Shown here piece by piece: positions 53,653-61,727 of a stretch of DNA of 64,000 bases (its first letter is position 1; the number at the start of each line of letters is the position of its first letter). The notes below the pieces were generated by a model that was not told the origin of the DNA, did not search any database, and saw only the letters and a list, made by a program, of their open reading frames with translations. Made by a program: the position numbers and the translations under genes. Origin of the DNA: Croceibacterium aestuarii (GTDB lineage: Bacteria > Pseudomonadota > Alphaproteobacteria > Sphingomonadales > Sphingomonadaceae); the NCBI RefSeq assembly GCF_030657335.1, contig NZ_CP131039.1:1566501-1630500 (forward strand). Direction: 5' to 3'.

Positions 53653-54795
53653 TCAGGACCGGAATCGCGCCAGGCGTTCGATTGCCGCGTCGAGCGTCGC
53701 GTCCTCCTTGGCGAAACAGAAGCGCAGATATCCCTTTTCCGGCGCGTCGCCGCAGAAGGCGCTGACCGGGATCGCGGCCACACCGGCCTCGCGGATCATG
53801 CGTGTCGCCACGGCCTCGTCATCGGGCTCAAGCCCCGACGCGGCTAGGTCCACGATCAGGAACCAGGTCGCCGCAGAGGGGAGCACCTTATAACAGGCTG
53901 CAGCCAGACCGGTGGCAAGGCGCTGATAGGAGGCGGCATAGCGGGCGCGATGGGCGGCATGCCAGGTTGCGGGCAGGGGGAGGCCCTCGGCCACGGCCCA
54001 TTGCAGCGGCACCGCAGTGGTGAAGGTCAGGAACTGGTGCTGCGCCGCGATACGCTCGGCCAGCGCCGGCGCCGCCAGTGCCCAGCCGACCTTCCAGCCG
54101 GTGAGCGAGAAGATCTTGCCTGCCGAGCCGATCTTGACGGCCCTTTCGCGCAAGCCCTCGATGTGTAGCGGCGAAACATGCGTGCTGCCGTCGATAATCA
54201 TCCCTTCCCATACCTCGTCACAGATCAGCACGAGGTCGTGCGCCGCGCACAGCGCGCCGAGCCGTTCGAGGTCGGTTCGCGTGAGCAACGTGCCGGTCGG
54301 GTTGTTCGGCGTATTGAGAATGATCGCGCGCGTCATGGGACCGATCGCCGCCTCCAGCCTGTCGAAGGGGATGGTCCAGCCCGGCGCCTGCAGCGGCACA
54401 ATGCGCGCGGTACCGCCGGCGCGTTGCACCAGCGGCAGGTAAGCGTCGTAAAACGGCTGCAACAACACCACTTCGTCGCCGGGTCCGACCAAGGCGGAGA
54501 TCGCGGCCGCCAGCGCCTCGGTCGCGCCGGAGGTGACGATCACTTGCGAGGAATCGAGCTCCAGCCCCTGTTCCTGAGCATAATAGCGCACGACTGCTTC
54601 GCGCAGGTGGGGCAGGCCGCGCATCGGCGGATACTGGTTGGAGTGCTCGACCAGTGCCCGCTGCGCCGCTGCCAGCAGCTCGGGCGCGTGCTCGATTTCG
54701 GGAAAGCCCTGACCAAGATTGATCGCCCCCGTTTTGCGGGCGAGCGCAGAGACGCGATCGAACACGGTGTCGGCGAATGGGGGCGGCGGTCGCAT
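53653..54795 (-). CDS. class I/II PLP aminotransferase
   Basis: This 380-aa enzyme has INLGQGFPEIEHAPELLAAA, VTSGATEALAAAISALV, NTPNNPTGTLLT, LICDEVWEGM and SAGKIFSLTGWKVGW with the PLP lysine Lys227. It is closest in motif to methionine/kynurenine aminotransferases, but the substrate is uncertain. It is divergent from rel by 272 bases that show no gene or clear site. Confidence 0.92.
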   Translation of the reverse strand: MRPPPPFADTVFDRVSALARKTGAINLGQGFPEIEHAPELLAAAQRALVEHSNQYPPMRGLPHLREAVVRYYAQEQGLELDSSQVIVTSGATEALAAAISALVGPGDEVVLLQPFYDAYLPLVQRAGGTARIVPLQAPGWTIPFDRLEAAIGPMTRAIILNTPNNPTGTLLTRTDLERLGALCAAHDLVLICDEVWEGMIIDGSTHVSPLHIEGLRERAVKIGSAGKIFSLTGWKVGWALAAPALAERIAAQHQFLTFTTAVPLQWAVAEGLPLPATWHAAHRARYAASYQRLATGLAAACYKVLPSAATWFLIVDLAASGLEPDDEAVATRMIREAGVAAIPVSAFCGDAPEKGYLRFCFAKEDATLDAAIERLARFRS

Positions 54796-55067
54796 GCCGT
54801 TCCGTTACGCCGCCGCGCCGGGCGAAGAAACCGCTTTCCTCCAGCCCGGCGCGCGCGGCGGGGGAGGCGCCGTACCACGCCCCGATGGCTCACGCGCGCC
54901 AACCGTTGCCCCGCGGCCTATCCGGCTCAGCCGCGTTTGGGCGCCGCAGTCTTGACGCGAGGCACTGCCGTCTCTGCCGATCCGGTAAGACCTTCGATGC
55001 ATTCTTTGCAACTCGCAGGCGCTCTTTCCGCTTGCCCAAATCCAGCCTGCCCCACATCTTGCCGGCG

Positions 55068-57149
55068 ATGTTGCGGCAATACGAACTTGTGGAACGGGTC
55101 CAGAGCTATGACCCGGACGCGGACGAGGTCCTGCTCAACCGCGCCTACGTCTACACGGTGCAAAAACACGGGAGCCAGAAGCGCGCCAGCGGCGATCCCT
55201 ATTTCAGTCACCCGATAGAGGTGGCCGGCTTGATCACCGACCTCAAGCTCGACCAGGACACCGTCATTTGCGCGCTGCTCCACGATACCGTCGAAGACAC
55301 GCTCGCGACGATCGAGGACGTCGAGGCCAATTTCGGACCCGACGTCGCCCGGCTGGTCGACGGGGTGACCAAGCTTTCCAAGATCGAGCAGCTGACCGAC
55401 GACGAGCGGGCGGCGGAGAACCTGCGCAAGTTCCTCCTCGCCATGAGCGAAGACATTCGCGTGCTGCTGGTCAAGCTCGCCGACCGGCTTCACAACATGC
55501 GCACGCTGCATTTCATTCGCAGTCCCGACAAACGCCAGCGCATCGCCCGCGAAACGATGGATATCTACGCCCCCCTGGCCGAGCGCGTGGGAATGTACGA
55601 ATACATGCGCGAGATGCAGCTGCTCGCCTTCGAACAGCTCGAGCCCGAAGCCTACGCCACGATCACCGGGCGTCTCGAACAGATCCGCAGCAGCGATGAG
55701 GGGCAGGTCGATGCCATCGCGCTCAAGATCAAACAGGCTCTTGCGGAGGCCGGCATCCGCGTCGAGCTCTCGGGACGCGAGAAGCACCCATATTCGATCT
55801 GGCGTAAGATGGCCGAGCGCCACGTCAGCTTCGAGCAGATTTCGGACATCATGGCGTTCCGCATCATCACCGAGAACGTCGAGGACTGCTACCGTGTGCT
55901 CGGCGTGCTGCACCAAGTCTGGCAGTTCGTGCCGGGGCGTTTCAAGGATTACATCTCGACCCCCAAGACGAACGGTTACCGTTCGCTCCACACGACGCTG
56001 ATCTACGAGAACTCCATGCGCGTGGAAGTGCAGATCCGTACGCGCGAGATGCACCGCCGCAACGAATTCGGCCTCGCGGCACACTGGGCCTACAAGCAGG
56101 ACGACCGCCCCGACGGGCAGGTCGGCTGGCTGCGCGACCTCATCGAGATCGTCGACGCCAGCCACGATGCCGAGGAACTGCTCGAACATACCCGCCTGGC
56201 GATCTATTCGGACCGCATTTTCGCCTTCACCCCCAAAGGCGCATTGTTCCAGTTGCCGAAGGGCTCGACCCCGGTCGATTTCGCTTTTGCCGTGCATACC
56301 GACCTCGGCGCGCAGACCGTCGGCGCGAAGATCAACGGCCGCCACATGCCGTTACGGACGCCGCTGAACAACGGTGACGTGGTCGAAATCATCAAGGGCA
56401 AGAATTCCGAACCGCAGCTCTCGTGGCTTGGCTTCGTCGTGACGGGCAAGGCTCGCGCCTCGATCCGCCGCGCTGTGCGCGCCAAGGAACGCGAGGAAGT
56501 CGCTTCGATCGGCCGCAAGATGTTCGACGACATCGCCGAGCGGGTGCCGGCCAAAATCGGCCGCAAGGCGATCAAGGCGGCGGTCGAGCGGCTCGAGCTC
56601 GAGAATGAGGACGAGCTGATGTACGCGATGGGCTCAGCCAAGCTGAGCGATCGCGAGGTGATGGAGGCGCTGGTGCCGGGCAGCACCGCCGATCTGCCCG
56701 AATTGCCGCCGCAGGGGCGGGCGATCTCGATCAAGGGGCTGACGCCGGGCATGGGCTTCACACTCGCTGCGTGCTGCCATCCGGTCCCGGGCGACCGCAT
56801 CGTCGGGCTGAAGCGGCCGGGCGCCGGGGTCGAGGTCCACGCCATCGATTGCCTCGAACTGGCGAGCGGGATCGACGCCGACTGGGTCGACCTTTCATGG
56901 GGCGAACGCTCGCAGGGTGCGGTGGGCCGGCTGCGCGTCGTGCTGTACCACCGCACCGGCACGCTGGCTGAGATGGCCGCCATTTTCGCGCAAAACCGAG
57001 CCAACGTGATCAACCTCGAACTGACTCAGCGCGACGATCCTTTCCACACCTACGACGCCGATCTCGAAGTCCAGGACCTCGCTCACCTGACGCGGATCGT
57101 CAGCGCGCTGCGGGCGAGCGAGGCGGTCGCCCAGGCGGAACGGATCTGA
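55068..57149 (+). CDS. rel: bifunctional (p)ppGpp synthetase/hydrolase Rel
   Basis: This 693-aa protein has the full Rel layout. The HD hydrolase domain has His48 and His72-Asp73 with Glu77-Asp78 (LLHDTVEDT). The synthetase domain has RFKD at 291-294 (GRFKDYISTPKTNGYRSLH), the RxKD form of bifunctional enzymes. A TGS domain follows (FTPKGALFQLPKGSTPVDFA) and an ACT domain near the end. Hydrolase residues are intact. Confidence 0.97.
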   Translation: MLRQYELVERVQSYDPDADEVLLNRAYVYTVQKHGSQKRASGDPYFSHPIEVAGLITDLKLDQDTVICALLHDTVEDTLATIEDVEANFGPDVARLVDGVTKLSKIEQLTDDERAAENLRKFLLAMSEDIRVLLVKLADRLHNMRTLHFIRSPDKRQRIARETMDIYAPLAERVGMYEYMREMQLLAFEQLEPEAYATITGRLEQIRSSDEGQVDAIALKIKQALAEAGIRVELSGREKHPYSIWRKMAERHVSFEQISDIMAFRIITENVEDCYRVLGVLHQVWQFVPGRFKDYISTPKTNGYRSLHTTLIYENSMRVEVQIRTREMHRRNEFGLAAHWAYKQDDRPDGQVGWLRDLIEIVDASHDAEELLEHTRLAIYSDRIFAFTPKGALFQLPKGSTPVDFAFAVHTDLGAQTVGAKINGRHMPLRTPLNNGDVVEIIKGKNSEPQLSWLGFVVTGKARASIRRAVRAKEREEVASIGRKMFDDIAERVPAKIGRKAIKAAVERLELENEDELMYAMGSAKLSDREVMEALVPGSTADLPELPPQGRAISIKGLTPGMGFTLAACCHPVPGDRIVGLKRPGAGVEVHAIDCLELASGIDADWVDLSWGERSQGAVGRLRVVLYHRTGTLAEMAAIFAQNRANVINLELTQRDDPFHTYDADLEVQDLAHLTRIVSALRASEAVAQAERI

Positions 57150-57153
57150 CGCG

Positions 57154-57516
57154 GTGGGCATCGTCGGTCTCGACCATGTGCAGCTCGCCATGCCCGAAGG
57201 CGGCGAAGGCCGCGCGCGGGCGTTTTACTGCGGGGTGTTGGAGATGACGGAAATCCCGAAACCGCCCCATCTCGCGGTTTCGGGGGGATGCTGGTTCGAG
57301 CGGGCGGGGGTGCATATCCATCTCGGTGTGGAGAAGGATTTTCGCGCCGCCAGGAAGGCGCATCCCGCGCTTCTCGTCGATGACTTGGCCGACTTTGTAT
57401 CTTCGATTGAGGCGCGGGGGGTGAAATTCGTCCCCGGCAAGCCGCTCGGCGGATACCGGCGGGGAGACATCGCTGACCCGTTCGGCAACCGCATCGAGGT
57501 GCTCGAAAAACTCTAG
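57154..57516 (+). CDS. VOC family protein
   Basis: This 120-aa protein starts with GTG (MGIVGLDHVQLAMPEGGEGR) and has GVHIHLGVEKDF, FVSSIEARGVKF and DPFGNRIEVLEKL. Possible metal ligands are His8 and Glu117. It is four bases after rel, probably in the same transcript. The function is unknown. Confidence 0.87.
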   Translation: MGIVGLDHVQLAMPEGGEGRARAFYCGVLEMTEIPKPPHLAVSGGCWFERAGVHIHLGVEKDFRAARKAHPALLVDDLADFVSSIEARGVKFVPGKPLGGYRRGDIADPFGNRIEVLEKL

Positions 57517-57541
57517 GGCGGAGCCAGGGGGGCCTGGGACG

Positions 57542-58510
57542 TCAACCGTTCGGGACTCGCCGGATCGGCACCGGCGCATTGCACAGGTCGATGCCGTGCG
57601 CAGGCGCGATATAGAACGCATCGTCTCGATTGGCCCGGACTTGCAGGTAACGGGCAAAGCTGGCGCTCGCAGTGTCGAGATATTCGAAGGAGGGCGGGGC
57701 TTCTTCCATGTCGCTGCCGAGCCGCACCGAGACGATCGGCGTGCGCTCCTGCTCCGTCGTGTAGACGCCGGCCTCGCCGGTCCCGCGCGGCAGGACGGAG
57801 AGGTATTCGATGCCTTCGATGACCCGGCCGACGACCGCGATATTGCGGTCGAGTTGCCGTGGGGCATGCCCGATGACGGCGTAGAGCTCGCTGCCGCTGC
57901 CCATGTCCTCAATGCTGCGCGCCACGCCGACGGTGCCATAGCAATGCACCGGCCAGGCGGTTTCGCCGCCCTGCTGATCTAGGCCGACCGGCCAGCCGGC
58001 TACGAAGGCTGGAATGGCGTAGGAGTCGATAAATTTGCTGACGACGATCTCTTCCTTCTCCGGCGTCAGGATGAAGTCGCGATGGTCTTGCTGGTCGCGC
58101 TCGACCTGCGTCACGAAGTCGCCGGGTCCCATTGACTGCAGCCCGTCCGGCAGGGGGCGCTTCTCATCGACATCGCCCCATTGGGCGACCCAATTGTCGA
58201 CGACCCGGTAGACACTTAGTCCATCCCAGAAGTGCGCCCTGGCAAGCGCACGGATGTTGTAGGTCCAGCCCGTACTGAAGGGGTGGGGCACGAGCTGGAT
58301 GATCACCCGCCGCGGCTTGCCGGCAGCGTCGGGCGCGAGATCCATGACCAGCAGGTCGGAAGACGGGATCGGCGTCCAGTCGCTCGGCGGAGCGGCCGCG
58401 ACCACCGAGGCCGGGGTGAGCGGTTCGGCGTCTTGAGCGAAGACGGGCGACGCCAGCGTTAGGGCGAGGGTGAGGGCGAACAGTGGCGCAGCGCGCAGGG
58501 ATGGCGTCAT
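57542..58510 (-). CDS. secreted cyclophilin-type peptidyl-prolyl isomerase
   Basis: This 322-aa protein has a signal peptide (APLFALTLALTLASPVFAQD) and a cyclophilin-type domain with WDGLSVYRVVDNWVAQWGDV, AYAIPAFVAGWP and the conserved VIEGIEYLSVLPRG block. It is likely periplasmic and large for the family. It is convergent with the VOC gene. Confidence 0.87.
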   Translation of the reverse strand: MTPSLRAAPLFALTLALTLASPVFAQDAEPLTPASVVAAAPPSDWTPIPSSDLLVMDLAPDAAGKPRRVIIQLVPHPFSTGWTYNIRALARAHFWDGLSVYRVVDNWVAQWGDVDEKRPLPDGLQSMGPGDFVTQVERDQQDHRDFILTPEKEEIVVSKFIDSYAIPAFVAGWPVGLDQQGGETAWPVHCYGTVGVARSIEDMGSGSELYAVIGHAPRQLDRNIAVVGRVIEGIEYLSVLPRGTGEAGVYTTEQERTPIVSVRLGSDMEEAPPSFEYLDTASASFARYLQVRANRDDAFYIAPAHGIDLCNAPVPIRRVPNG

Positions 58511-58526
58511 GCGCCGCACCGTGCCC

Positions 58527-58931
58527 TTAACCGGCAGCATCCTCAAGAGCGTGAATGTCGTCGTCGGAGAGGCCGAAGTGGTGCCCCACCTCGTGAATGA
58601 CGACGTGCAGGACCAGGTCTTCGAGCGTGACGTCGCCGCGATCAGCCCACTCCTCCAGGAGCGCTCGGCGATAGAGGAAGATGCGGTCGGGCATCGTCCC
58701 GCTGTGCTCGATGCTGCGCTGGGTCAGAGCTATGCCCTCGTAGAGCCCGGAGAGCTCGAACGGATTATCGATCCCGAGATCGGCGAGTACTTCGTCGCTG
58801 GCGAATTCTTCGACCCGCAGCACGACATCGCCGAGGTGACGGGCGAACTCTGCCGGCAGGCGCTCGAGTGCGCCGCGCGCCATCGTTTCGATTTCGTCGG
58901 CCAGTGGCGGCAATCCGAATGTGCGGCTCAT
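58527..58931 (-). CDS. minimal zinc metallopeptidase family protein
   Basis: This 134-aa protein is a compact metzincin-like protease with HEVGHHFGLSD (His113, Glu114, His117, and the third ligand Asp123). The N-terminal helix and LAD region precede it. No signal peptide is present. It is 16 bases upstream of the isomerase gene on the same strand. Confidence 0.87.
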   Translation of the reverse strand: MSRTFGLPPLADEIETMARGALERLPAEFARHLGDVVLRVEEFASDEVLADLGIDNPFELSGLYEGIALTQRSIEHSGTMPDRIFLYRRALLEEWADRGDVTLEDLVLHVVIHEVGHHFGLSDDDIHALEDAAG

Positions 58932-59044
58932 TGCGGCTCTGTGGTCCGCCTCGCTTGCCTTGGCAAGCGGCTCCGGCTAGGGCGCGCCTTCCTCGTTACG
59001 GGCGGCTTGCACTCAGGCAGCGAAGCGGCACCGTAGAGGGATGC

Positions 59045-59134
59045 GGAGCGGTGGCCGAGTGGTCGAAGGCGCACGCCTGGAAAGTGTGTATACGGTAACC
59101 CGTATCGTGGGTTCGAATCCCACCCGCTCCGCCA
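59045..59134 (+). tRNA. tRNA-Ser (anticodon GGA)
   Basis: The acceptor stem GGAGCGG pairs with CCGCTCC, followed by discriminator G and an encoded CCA (59132-59134). The anticodon loop CTGGAAA holds GGA at 59079-59081. A long variable arm (TATACGGTAACCCGTAT) is typical of tRNA-Ser, and GGTTCGAATCC is the T loop. Confidence 0.96.
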
Positions 59135-59324
59135 CCGGGCTTTGCAGACAGGACGCAATCCCTCCAGAATCGCGCGGAAACTCTGCATTTCGCCGGGAAT
59201 CTTTGGTACACGCATCCAAGCGCCGCAGTTGAAGGCGAGACGCGAGCCGGGCACCTAGCGACGCGTTAAAAAGACGGTCGAATTGTCTCCGAACGACAGC
59301 CGTCTCAGGCGTCACGCCCGGCGC

Positions 59325-59729
59325 TTAGGGCCGTGTGTACGGCACGAAGTCGCCGAGGAAGACGATGCCCGTCGTAAAGCCATTTGTGCGATCGACGGTA
59401 CGGATCACGTCCTGCTTGCAAAGCTGGCTGCTTGTGCGCTTGATAACGAGGATGTCGCTGGCGTCGAGCGAGCGCGGCTCGGTCGGGCGCGAGACCCAGA
59501 TCGTGTCGCCTGCGCGATAGACGATGGCCGTGTGATCGTAGACTTCCAACCGGTTCATCTGGAAGGCGGAAATGCAGCTTTTCGGCGTGCCGGCGACGCG
59601 GCCCTGGAGCAGCTCGGCGAGGCGTGCTTCCTCGCGTACCTGGAAACGGTTCGGTCCGGCGGTTGTCGCGCAGCCCGAGAGGGCGAGCGCGCCGGCGGCG
59701 GCGGCAATGCCAATATATCTTGTCTTCAT
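59325..59729 (-). CDS. small lipoprotein
   Basis: This 134-aa protein has a lipobox (LALSGCATT) and a single globular domain with two cysteines (SCISAFQMNR, LCKQDVIRTV). It ends GDFVPYTRP. It is the last gene of the minus-strand envelope group. No family is recognised. Confidence 0.72.
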   Translation of the reverse strand: MKTRYIGIAAAAGALALSGCATTAGPNRFQVREEARLAELLQGRVAGTPKSCISAFQMNRLEVYDHTAIVYRAGDTIWVSRPTEPRSLDASDILVIKRTSSQLCKQDVIRTVDRTNGFTTGIVFLGDFVPYTRP

Positions 59730-59760
59730 CGTCGATCTCCTTGCAGATGGGCGGAGGGGG

Positions 59761-60351
59761 CTAGCTCGGGCGCTTGATGGTCGGACCCAGCCGTTCGATC
59801 ACCTCCAGGGCGTGAAAGGCGCGGGTGCTGCTTGCCGGCTTGCGGCCGCGGTGCATGACAATCTCGGCATGGGCCTCGAACCGCTCGACCGTTTGGACTT
59901 CGGCCGGACGGCTCCACAGTGAATCGCCGTAGCCCGGATACCAGTAACGCCAACCAATGCGCGGCTCGTAATAATGCCAGTAGGGCCGCCAGGCGGGGTA
60001 GCCCCACCAGGGATCATATCGCGCATCGGGATAAACTTCGCGCTGAACCTCGTGTTCGACCTCGCGGTCAACGATCTCGAACCAGCCGTATCCCTGCTGC
60101 TGCGTCAGTTCGGCCGCGCGGAACAACAAGTAGCCTTCGACCGTCGCACGCGAGGTGAGCCGGTTGCCCGCGAAGCTGACCAGCCAGCGATCTGCGGCCA
60201 GTCGTTCCTCGTAGTAACCGCCGCTGGTTTTCGCCGCCGGAGCAATCGGCTGGTAGGGGGTCGGCGTTGCGCAGGCCGAGAGCGCCAGGGCGGCGGCGAG
60301 ACCGAGGCCGGCAAAAAACCGGCCTCGGCTGGGGGAGAGTTGGTGAACCAT
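59761..60351 (-). CDS. CC0125/CC1285 family lipoprotein
   Basis: This protein of 196 aa (start at the second Met; an upstream ATG adds four residues) has a lipobox (LALSACATP). TPYQPIAPAAKTSGGYYEER and SRATVEGYLLFRAAELTQQQGYGWFEIVDRE are the family blocks. A Tyr/Trp/Pro-rich C-terminal part follows (WRPYWHYYEPRIGWRYWYPG). Members are uncharacterised. It is close downstream of the acidic secreted protein gene. Confidence 0.82.
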   Translation of the reverse strand: MVHQLSPSRGRFFAGLGLAAALALSACATPTPYQPIAPAAKTSGGYYEERLAADRWLVSFAGNRLTSRATVEGYLLFRAAELTQQQGYGWFEIVDREVEHEVQREVYPDARYDPWWGYPAWRPYWHYYEPRIGWRYWYPGYGDSLWSRPAEVQTVERFEAHAEIVMHRGRKPASSTRAFHALEVIERLGPTIKRPS

Positions 60352-60359
60352 CGTATGCC

Positions 60360-61634
60360 TCACTCGCCAGTCGGCACTTCGTCGGCCGGGATGGCGTATT
60401 CGTGGATGTAGTTGATCACGGCGCGGGAATCGTCGACCGCTGTGGCAAAGGCGTCAAACGTGCCGGTGCCTGAGTAATCAGCGTTGCCGAACACGACATC
60501 GTAGACGTTCACCTCGGTCGGGACCCAGCTGCCATCCGCCTGTTTGACCAGCACGGTCGTCTTCACGTCACCGTACGTGTCCGAGCGGTCGTAGCTGTAG
60601 GCGCTGTAGTCGACGTTCGAATATGTCACGTCCCCGGTGCTCGCGAGATCAATGCCGAGAATGGCGTTCATGTAGGCGACCGCGTCGGGAGCCAGCGTGG
60701 TGAACTTGTCGGCTGCTCCGGCCATCAGGCTGGTGGCGACGATCATGTCATCAACCGTCAACTGGCCGTCGACCAGAAAGTCGAAATCGGTTCCGGGCAG
60801 GTCGGTCACGCCGGGGATGGTTCCCTCGGTCATCAGCGCAACGTAAAGTGCGAGGTTTTCGAGCGGAGCGTCGATCGTCTTGACGCTGCCGTCGGGACTG
60901 GTGACGACCAGGCGGCCGGCGGCATCAGTGCTGAGCGCAGTTGCGTCCGCCAGCAGGGTAACGACTTCCTCGGCGCGATTGTCGAGCACAGAGTTCGGCG
61001 AACGGCCCACGTTGAGGCGGCCGATCTCGACTTCGATTGCCAGGGTCGGGTCGATCGGGGCGCCTTCTTCGTCGAGCGGGATCAGGTTGCCGTTGGCGTC
61101 GATCGGCTGGACGAAGCCCGCGCCGTTGAGGATCGGCACGCCGTTGGCGTCGCGCAGGATAACGTACATGTCGCCGTAGAGATCGCCGCGGGTGCTGCCC
61201 GAATCGCTCGGCGGCTCGCCGTGATCGTTGCGCCCGCCGCCGCCGCCGGCGTAGTCGGGACGGTCGGATTCCTCTTCCGAATCCTCCCCGCCGCTCTCAT
61301 CGCCCGCAGCCTTGCGGCCGATCCCGGCCCAGCTCGGACGGTCGGAGTCTTCTTCGGCATCGGCCACGTCGCGGAAGATGTCTTCCATGCTGCGGTGACC
61401 TTCGCTGCCTCCGGACTCACCCGGCGCGCGGCCTTTGCCCGACTGCTTGCTGCCGCCTTCATGCTCGCTGCCGCTATCGTGATCGCTGCCGCTGTCGTGG
61501 CCGTCGCCGTGGTCCTGCGCGGCGGCAACGCCAACGGGGGCAATCGCGATAGCAATCCCGGCAGTTGCGGTCATAAGCGCGGCCGCTGCCGTGGCGATAC
61601 GGAAATCGGTCATCAGTTTCTTGGAGGTCTTCAT
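60360..61634 (-). CDS. large acidic secreted protein of unknown function
   Basis: This 424-aa protein has a signal peptide (TAAAALMTATAGIAIAIAPV). Next come a His/Asp/Ser-rich stretch (QDHGDGHDSGSDHDSGSEHE), a second acidic region (GGEDSEEESDRPDYAGGGGG) and a globular part with DLYGDMYVILRDANGVPILN and AIEVEIGRLNVGRSPNSVLD. The two DRPxxAG motifs look like a short repeat. It may bind metal or calcium. It lies between the giant barrel protein and the lipoproteins on the same strand. Confidence 0.72.
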   Translation of the reverse strand: MKTSKKLMTDFRIATAAAALMTATAGIAIAIAPVGVAAAQDHGDGHDSGSDHDSGSEHEGGSKQSGKGRAPGESGGSEGHRSMEDIFRDVADAEEDSDRPSWAGIGRKAAGDESGGEDSEEESDRPDYAGGGGGRNDHGEPPSDSGSTRGDLYGDMYVILRDANGVPILNGAGFVQPIDANGNLIPLDEEGAPIDPTLAIEVEIGRLNVGRSPNSVLDNRAEEVVTLLADATALSTDAAGRLVVTSPDGSVKTIDAPLENLALYVALMTEGTIPGVTDLPGTDFDFLVDGQLTVDDMIVATSLMAGAADKFTTLAPDAVAYMNAILGIDLASTGDVTYSNVDYSAYSYDRSDTYGDVKTTVLVKQADGSWVPTEVNVYDVVFGNADYSGTGTFDAFATAVDDSRAVINYIHEYAIPADEVPTGE

Positions 61635-61727
61635 GATCTTCGTCCTTGCTTTACGTTCGATATTGACGACCGTTTGCGGCATGCCGGAAAGCGGCTGAAT
61701 CGGGTGAGTTCCGACTGTGGATTTTAC

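Noticed and set aside
54927-56345. Long frame opposite rel
   Set aside because: rel carries the HD and synthetase motifs; the antisense frame has none.
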